Source of the DNA: Candidatus Bathyarchaeota archaeon
Lineage (GTDB): Archaea > Thermoproteota > Bathyarchaeia > TCS64
Reading direction: 5' to 3'
DNA length: 44,323 nucleotides
Assembly (NCBI GenBank): GCA_016783455.1
Contig: JADHWN010000016.1
Span: forward strand, 1-44,323
Shown here piece after piece: positions 41,690 through 44,323 of the stretch. The position numbers and the translations under genes were made by a program. Position 1 is the first letter of the stretch; each line of letters opens with the position of its first letter. The notes under the pieces are model-generated. The model saw only the letters and a program-made list of their open reading frames with translations, did not search any database and was not told where the DNA came from.

Positions 41690-41749
41690 GGTCAACAATA
41701 TCCATTTAGAGATACTAAAATGTCTTGAGCGAAAAAAATTGCACATGCG

Positions 41750-41999
41750 TTGAGCCCGCTCCCCGGGTAATACGTTTTCCTCAAAAGTTTAATCGAATGA
41801 AGAAAATTCGGTCCTTTGAACGAAAGGGGGAAAATATAAGACTCTTACTTCGTATATTGATCTAGATACCTAGGGGGTAAGCGTAAAAGAGGACATGCGT
41901 GCGCGCATAGCATGGCACGCGCATAAATGTGTTTACGCGCGCGCGTAAATTTCCGCGCGTAAAAAGGAGGACTATTTTTTAATTAAAAAAGGGGAGAAA
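41750..41999. other. Gene-free boundary segment with GCGC-rich blocks
   Basis: Counting from the GyrI-like start (41689), about 310 bases hold no gene. The segment mixes AT-rich DNA with dense CGCG/GCGC blocks (41899-41960). GCGTAAAAGAGGAC (41881-41894) recurs imperfectly as GCGTAAAAAGGAGGAC (41957-41972). This may be an origin, an operator array or the element's end. No tRNA fragment was recognised. Confidence 0.4.
41932..41949. repeat. 18-bp perfect palindrome with alternating CG core
   Basis: TTTACGCGCGCGCGTAAA is fully symmetrical. Its alternating purine-pyrimidine core could form Z-DNA or a cruciform. The GCGCGTAA half also recurs at 41955-41962 and 44135-44142, always between genes of the AT-rich island. 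Confidence 0.6.
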
Positions 42000-42320
42000 C
42001 TATCGATTATCTAGTAATCCTTCTTTACTTGGTTCGGGAATTTCCCCGAATTTTTTTTCGTAGTCTGAAACGTGTTGATTAAGCCATTTTAAAGTGCTTT
42101 TTGCTTGAATGGGATCAACGTACAGTCTAGTCTCAATTGTACGCAAAATTTTAATTCGTTTACTATCTGGAGGCAAAGTCTCTAGTGCTTCGTGTGTCAA
42201 CATTTCATCATGATATACAACAAGCTCAAAGAACGAAGGTCTGTGTCCACCATAGATTCCACTTACTATAATTGTTCTATAATCATCACTGTACTCAGTT
42301 TCAATTGTAGGAGCGGTCAT
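42000..42320 (-). CDS. DUF3467-like protein
   Basis: The 106-residue protein ends with a segment typical of DUF3467 proteins: ETRLYVDPIQAKSTLKWLNQ, then YEKKFGEIPEP. In that family a strand pair (here IVSGIYGGHRPSFFELVVYH) precedes the long helix ending in YEKxFGEI. The function of DUF3467 is unknown; it appears in bacteria, archaea and their elements. The resemblance is from memory of the pattern and is moderate. Codons are A/T-rich. An inverted repeat (42334-42347) overlaps the promoter region, so it may be regulated. Confidence 0.5.
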   Translation of the reverse strand: MTAPTIETEYSDDYRTIIVSGIYGGHRPSFFELVVYHDEMLTHEALETLPPDSKRIKILRTIETRLYVDPIQAKSTLKWLNQHVSDYEKKFGEIPEPSKEGLLDNR

Positions 42321-42333
42321 TTTCTATCAACTT

Positions 42334-42347
42334 ATATTAAATAATAT
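42334..42347. promoter_or_regulatory. AT-rich inverted repeat in the DUF3467-like promoter
   Basis: ATATTA-AA-TAATAT lies 14-27 bp upstream of the ATG at 42320 and overlaps its TATA region, so it could be both box and operator. Further upstream, GAGCGCACGT (42383-42392) and ACGCGCGCTC (42409-42418) form an imperfect inverted repeat. Confidence 0.3.
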
Positions 42348-42435
42348 GTTTGTTATATTGTTAGTGTCAAGAGGAGAGAGAGCGCACGTGTATTGAATGG
42401 TTTATTGACGCGCGCTCGTTGCTCGCGCACAGCCA

Positions 42436-42714
42436 TTAGAATTTAGTTGGATCTTGAACATATCCTAAATGTATCTTGATGACAATCACTTCGATGAGTA
42501 TTTTTCTATCTTTTTCTCGTACCTTCAGCCATAAATCAGTATATTTTCCATGATATTTAATTCCAGTTTTTATTGTATAGGTTCCATCTTTGTTGATAAT
42601 CAATTCTCCTGATTTGTATTTTGCGATATTCATTATTTTCAAGTCTGAGACATCTTTGTGGCCTTCTAACCACTCGTATGCTGTCTCCGAAAAACGGACT
42701 TGTTTGTATCGCAT
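42436..42714 (-). CDS. Small hypothetical protein of the AT-rich island
   Basis: A 92-residue protein of strands and one N-terminal helix: FSETAYEWLEGHKDVSDLK, then hairpins (SGELIINKDGTYTIKTGIKY and YTDLWLKVREKDRKILIEVI). It has Lys-rich, A/T-ending codons. No family was recognised; the size and layout recall small toxin- or phage-type beta proteins, but this is weak. A TATATATA box begins 30 nt upstream, giving a leaderless message, divergent from the HTH gene. Confidence 0.5.
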   Translation of the reverse strand: MRYKQVRFSETAYEWLEGHKDVSDLKIMNIAKYKSGELIINKDGTYTIKTGIKYHGKYTDLWLKVREKDRKILIEVIVIKIHLGYVQDPTKF

Positions 42715-42736
42715 TTCTTTTACTTAATCCATAAAC

Positions 42737-42775
42737 TATATATACATTGGTTCGGAAGCTTCCAAATCCTTATAA
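42737..42775. promoter_or_regulatory. Divergent promoters with a central 10-bp palindrome
   Basis: The minus-strand box TATATATA (42737-42744) and plus-strand box TTATAA (42770-42775) face away from each other. GGAAGCTTCC (42754-42763) is a perfect palindrome placed between them, 9 and 6 bp away. That is the classic site for a regulator controlling both genes, and the HTH protein encoded at 42801 is the obvious candidate. Confidence 0.5.
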
Positions 42776-42800
42776 TGAGTGAAGTGAAAGGAGATATAAC

Positions 42801-43571
42801 ATGATCTCAACTGGGAAGAAACGAAGAAAAGACGCACCAGCCATCATGAAAGAACGAGGAAAAGTGACAGATGGTATTGTACTTGCCTACGTTAAAGAAA
42901 ACCCGGATTCAACGATTAGAGAAATTGCAGAACACTACGATATATCTAATGGTCGAGTTGATCATAGTGTTAAACGGTTAAGAGAACAAGAGCTTGTTGA
43001 TGTAACTTTTTTCAGGCGAAACAGAGGATTAGTAAAAAAAGTTCGGGTTAGCGGTACGGAGATCGTACCTTTTGATGAAGTATCGTTCCCTCTTGTTGGA
43101 TTAGATAAGAAAAAATGGGATGATGAAGTTTACGTTTATGCTCTGTCACGGAGTGCAATTAGAGTCTCGCCAATAATGAAAGACGAATGGAAAGACGAAT
43201 GTATTCTAATCCAAAAGTCAAATCTAATCAAAGACAAAGTAAAAGTAAATTTTAAAATGCCAGAGAAATTTGTCGATTTCTATGAGATTCCCAACTCAGA
43301 GGTTGATGCATCTGGATTTGGCGATGAAATATTGTTAACCATTGACTCTACAGTGATCCCTGTTGACCTGCCTTATAATTATGAACCTCATATTGAACAC
43401 AACTATATTAGAGGAAATCTACGACTTTTTATTGAAGCAGATTACGAGTTAATACAATGTAATATACGCCCTAGAGACTCACCGCCTACATCAGAAAATA
43501 CAGTGCATGGGACCCTTGAAGATTTACTTAAAGGAACTACGTTTCCAGTTATTCTTGAGGAGGTAGTGTAA
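42801..43571 (+). CDS. Winged-helix DNA-binding protein with unknown C-terminal domain
   Basis: The 256-residue protein has an N-terminal winged helix (about 22-80). Helices are DGIVLAYVKENPDSTIREIA and DISNGRVDHSVKRLREQELV, with a basic wing FFRRNRGLVKKVRV. The remaining 170 residues are strand-rich (DKVKVNFKMPEKFVDFYEIP, DEILLTIDSTVIPVD, NYIRGNLRLFIEADYEL) and match no family I know. It may be a repressor or a virion-related protein that binds DNA. GGAGAT lies 5 nt before the ATG, while the TTATAA box would start transcription at about 42800, so one of the two signals is probably unused. It is followed after 2 bases by its partner gene. Confidence 0.6.
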   Translation: MISTGKKRRKDAPAIMKERGKVTDGIVLAYVKENPDSTIREIAEHYDISNGRVDHSVKRLREQELVDVTFFRRNRGLVKKVRVSGTEIVPFDEVSFPLVGLDKKKWDDEVYVYALSRSAIRVSPIMKDEWKDECILIQKSNLIKDKVKVNFKMPEKFVDFYEIPNSEVDASGFGDEILLTIDSTVIPVDLPYNYEPHIEHNYIRGNLRLFIEADYELIQCNIRPRDSPPTSENTVHGTLEDLLKGTTFPVILEEVV

Positions 43572-43573
43572 AA

Positions 43574-44104
43574 ATGACAACAACTCCTCTAAAGAAAAAA
43601 ATTCCACTTTTAGGGCATAAAATGGTCCCATTCAAAGTAATCAGAGAACCTATTTACAAGTATAAATTCGAAGATGGAGGTATACTTCATAGTAAGTTTA
43701 CATTAATAATGGTTCATTTTGAAAAAGATCTGGAAGAAATACTCAAGGAACGAGAGGAGTCTTCGGATGCTGTAGGTACTGGAATCAATATGACACACCA
43801 TGTCACAATGGGAGTGGACTGCCCTGATAGTTTAAAGGGAGTTCCTAATCAAATAAAAGGAGAAAATCTCAAAGAACGTGTAGTGGTAGAAGATATTAAT
43901 ATTATTGAATCACATGAGCCTTTTTTTGAATACCAGTTGGATAATGGTTTCAAGCTAAAAGGAAAAATTACCCTAATGAATGTTGATAGAACTGATCGTT
44001 TTGGTGCAGGGGGTATTCCACTATATCTAGTCGATAACACTGTTGACATGAAACTCACCCCACCAAAAAAACTTCAGAAAAAAAAGCGTAAAAAGAAGCG
44101 ATGA
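43574..44104 (+). CDS. Internally duplicated beta-rich protein with Lys/Arg tail
   Basis: The 176-residue protein contains two similar units, EPIYKYKFEDGGILHSKFTL at about residue 25 and EPFFEYQLDNGFKLKGKITL at about residue 116. Each is followed by a further strand set (VTMGVDCPDSLKG and DNTVDMKLTPPK). It closes with a strongly basic tail (KKLQKKKRKKKR), which suggests nucleic-acid contact or a structural protein. No family was recognised. GAGGAGGT lies 9 nt before the ATG. The 2-base gap to the winged-helix gene shows an operon. Confidence 0.55.
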   Translation: MTTTPLKKKIPLLGHKMVPFKVIREPIYKYKFEDGGILHSKFTLIMVHFEKDLEEILKEREESSDAVGTGINMTHHVTMGVDCPDSLKGVPNQIKGENLKERVVVEDINIIESHEPFFEYQLDNGFKLKGKITLMNVDRTDRFGAGGIPLYLVDNTVDMKLTPPKKLQKKKRKKKR

Positions 44105-44191
44105 TGAAATCATGCAGATACCCGGAACTGGTGCGCGCGTAAGGAAAAGTTGATCAAACGGATCGTAATGCCCCGGATAAAAACAAGGTAC

Positions 44192-44323
44192 GTGTTTAGC
44201 TCGTTACGCATATAAGTCAAATTAAATTCTAAACAGTGCTTATTTTAACATTTTCATGATTTATTTAGCAAAAACTAGATAGAATATAAATAAATCTCGC
44301 TTATTTTAATCTGAGCTAAACAC
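44192..44323. repeat. Inverted and direct repeats at the window edge
   Basis: GTGTTTAGCTC (44192-44202) is matched exactly in reverse complement by GAGCTAAACAC (44313-44323), the last bases of the window, so the repeat may continue outside. Between them GCTTATTTTAA occurs twice in direct orientation (44238-44248 and 44299-44309) in AT-rich DNA. This arrangement would suit a replication origin or an element end. The rest of 44105-44323 has no gene. Confidence 0.5.

Larger units (their letters stand above)
41750..44323. mobile_element. AT-rich island, probably one end of an integrated mobile or viral element
   Basis: Base composition falls sharply from GC-rich chromosomal DNA to AT-rich DNA at about 41,750 and stays so to the window edge, and codons switch to A/T-ending forms. 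The four genes inside (42000-42320, 42436-42714, 42801-43571, 43574-44104) have no core metabolic match, and one is a DNA-binding protein. Intergenic gaps hold GCGC palindromes and inverted repeats. No integrase, tRNA gene or attachment site is visible at the left boundary, and the right end lies outside the window. Confidence 0.5.

Noticed and set aside
41042-41728. 228-codon plus-strand frame opposite the GyrI-like gene
   Set aside because: Antisense shadow. The minus-strand frame has a clear domain, start signal and TATA box.
41881-41972. CRISPR-like array
   Set aside because: The GCGC blocks are unequal in length and spacing and there are no regular spacers, so this is not a CRISPR array.
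41750-41999. tRNA fragment or attachment core at the island boundary
   Set aside because: I looked for T-loop and acceptor-stem patterns and found none. GAGCGGGCTC-like symmetry near 41752-41761 is too short to support an att site.

Overview
The window is chromosomal DNA of an archaeon. Archaeal markers include a Hel308 helicase C-terminus, a RIO2 kinase, an Orc1/Cdc6-type AAA+ ATPase, archaeal-type S-adenosylmethionine synthetase, a Trm5-like tRNA methyltransferase, ADP-forming acyl-CoA synthetase, tetrahydromethanopterin (H4MPT) biosynthesis genes and a class III (prepilin-type) signal peptide. TATA boxes often sit about 30 nt upstream of start codons, so many transcripts look leaderless or nearly so. 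Genes up to about 41.7 kb are GC-rich, with C/G-ending codons. A TACK-type lineage such as Bathyarchaeia would fit, but that placement is inference.

Layout. 1-4.5 kb: end of hel308, a GNAT acetyltransferase, a small zinc protein, UspA, a ThiN protein overlapping a methyltransferase, and an EVE/PUA-like protein. 4.5-9 kb: an AsnB-like protein without its glutaminase cysteine, overlapping endonuclease III; facing them is a two-gene operon of SAM synthetase and a MetE-type methionine synthase. The intergenic region above that operon carries repeated ATTCC/GGAAT inverted sites. 9.1-14.1 kb: three zinc-ribbon or membrane proteins, Trm5-like, a Cys-rich protein, a D-2-hydroxyacid dehydrogenase and a small PepSY-like protein. 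14.1-19.8 kb: an aminotransferase, an FrhB-like F420/ferredoxin oxidoreductase, fused ADP-forming acyl-CoA synthetase and an overlapping BioD/DRTGG protein. Together these suit amino-acid or organic-acid fermentation.

19.8-25.1 kb is a compact H4MPT-type cofactor locus: a DHPS-like protein, RFAP synthase (mptG), DUF447, a nucleotidyltransferase and a divergent CitG-family triphosphoribosyltransferase. 25-31.3 kb: RIO2, an AIR-synthase-like protein, Orc1/Cdc6 overlapping a small HTH protein, cyclic 2,3-diphosphoglycerate synthetase and an unknown conserved protein. 31.3-35 kb: a molybdenum hydroxylase operon with three overlapping subunits. 35-41.7 kb: a pilin-like protein, a stand-alone pyruvate-kinase C-terminal domain, an HtrA protease, a DUF438/hemerythrin/PAS protein, a PHP phosphatase, a methyltransferase and a GyrI-like protein.

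From about 41.75 kb to the end the DNA becomes strongly AT-rich, codon use changes, and the four genes have no confident function. Intergenic gaps there carry GCGC-rich palindromes, a divergent-promoter palindrome and, at the window edge, inverted and direct repeats. This looks like one end of an integrated mobile or viral element, possibly with its own regulator and origin. It and the H4MPT/CitG locus are the best candidates for undescribed biology. No tRNA, rRNA or CRISPR array was seen.
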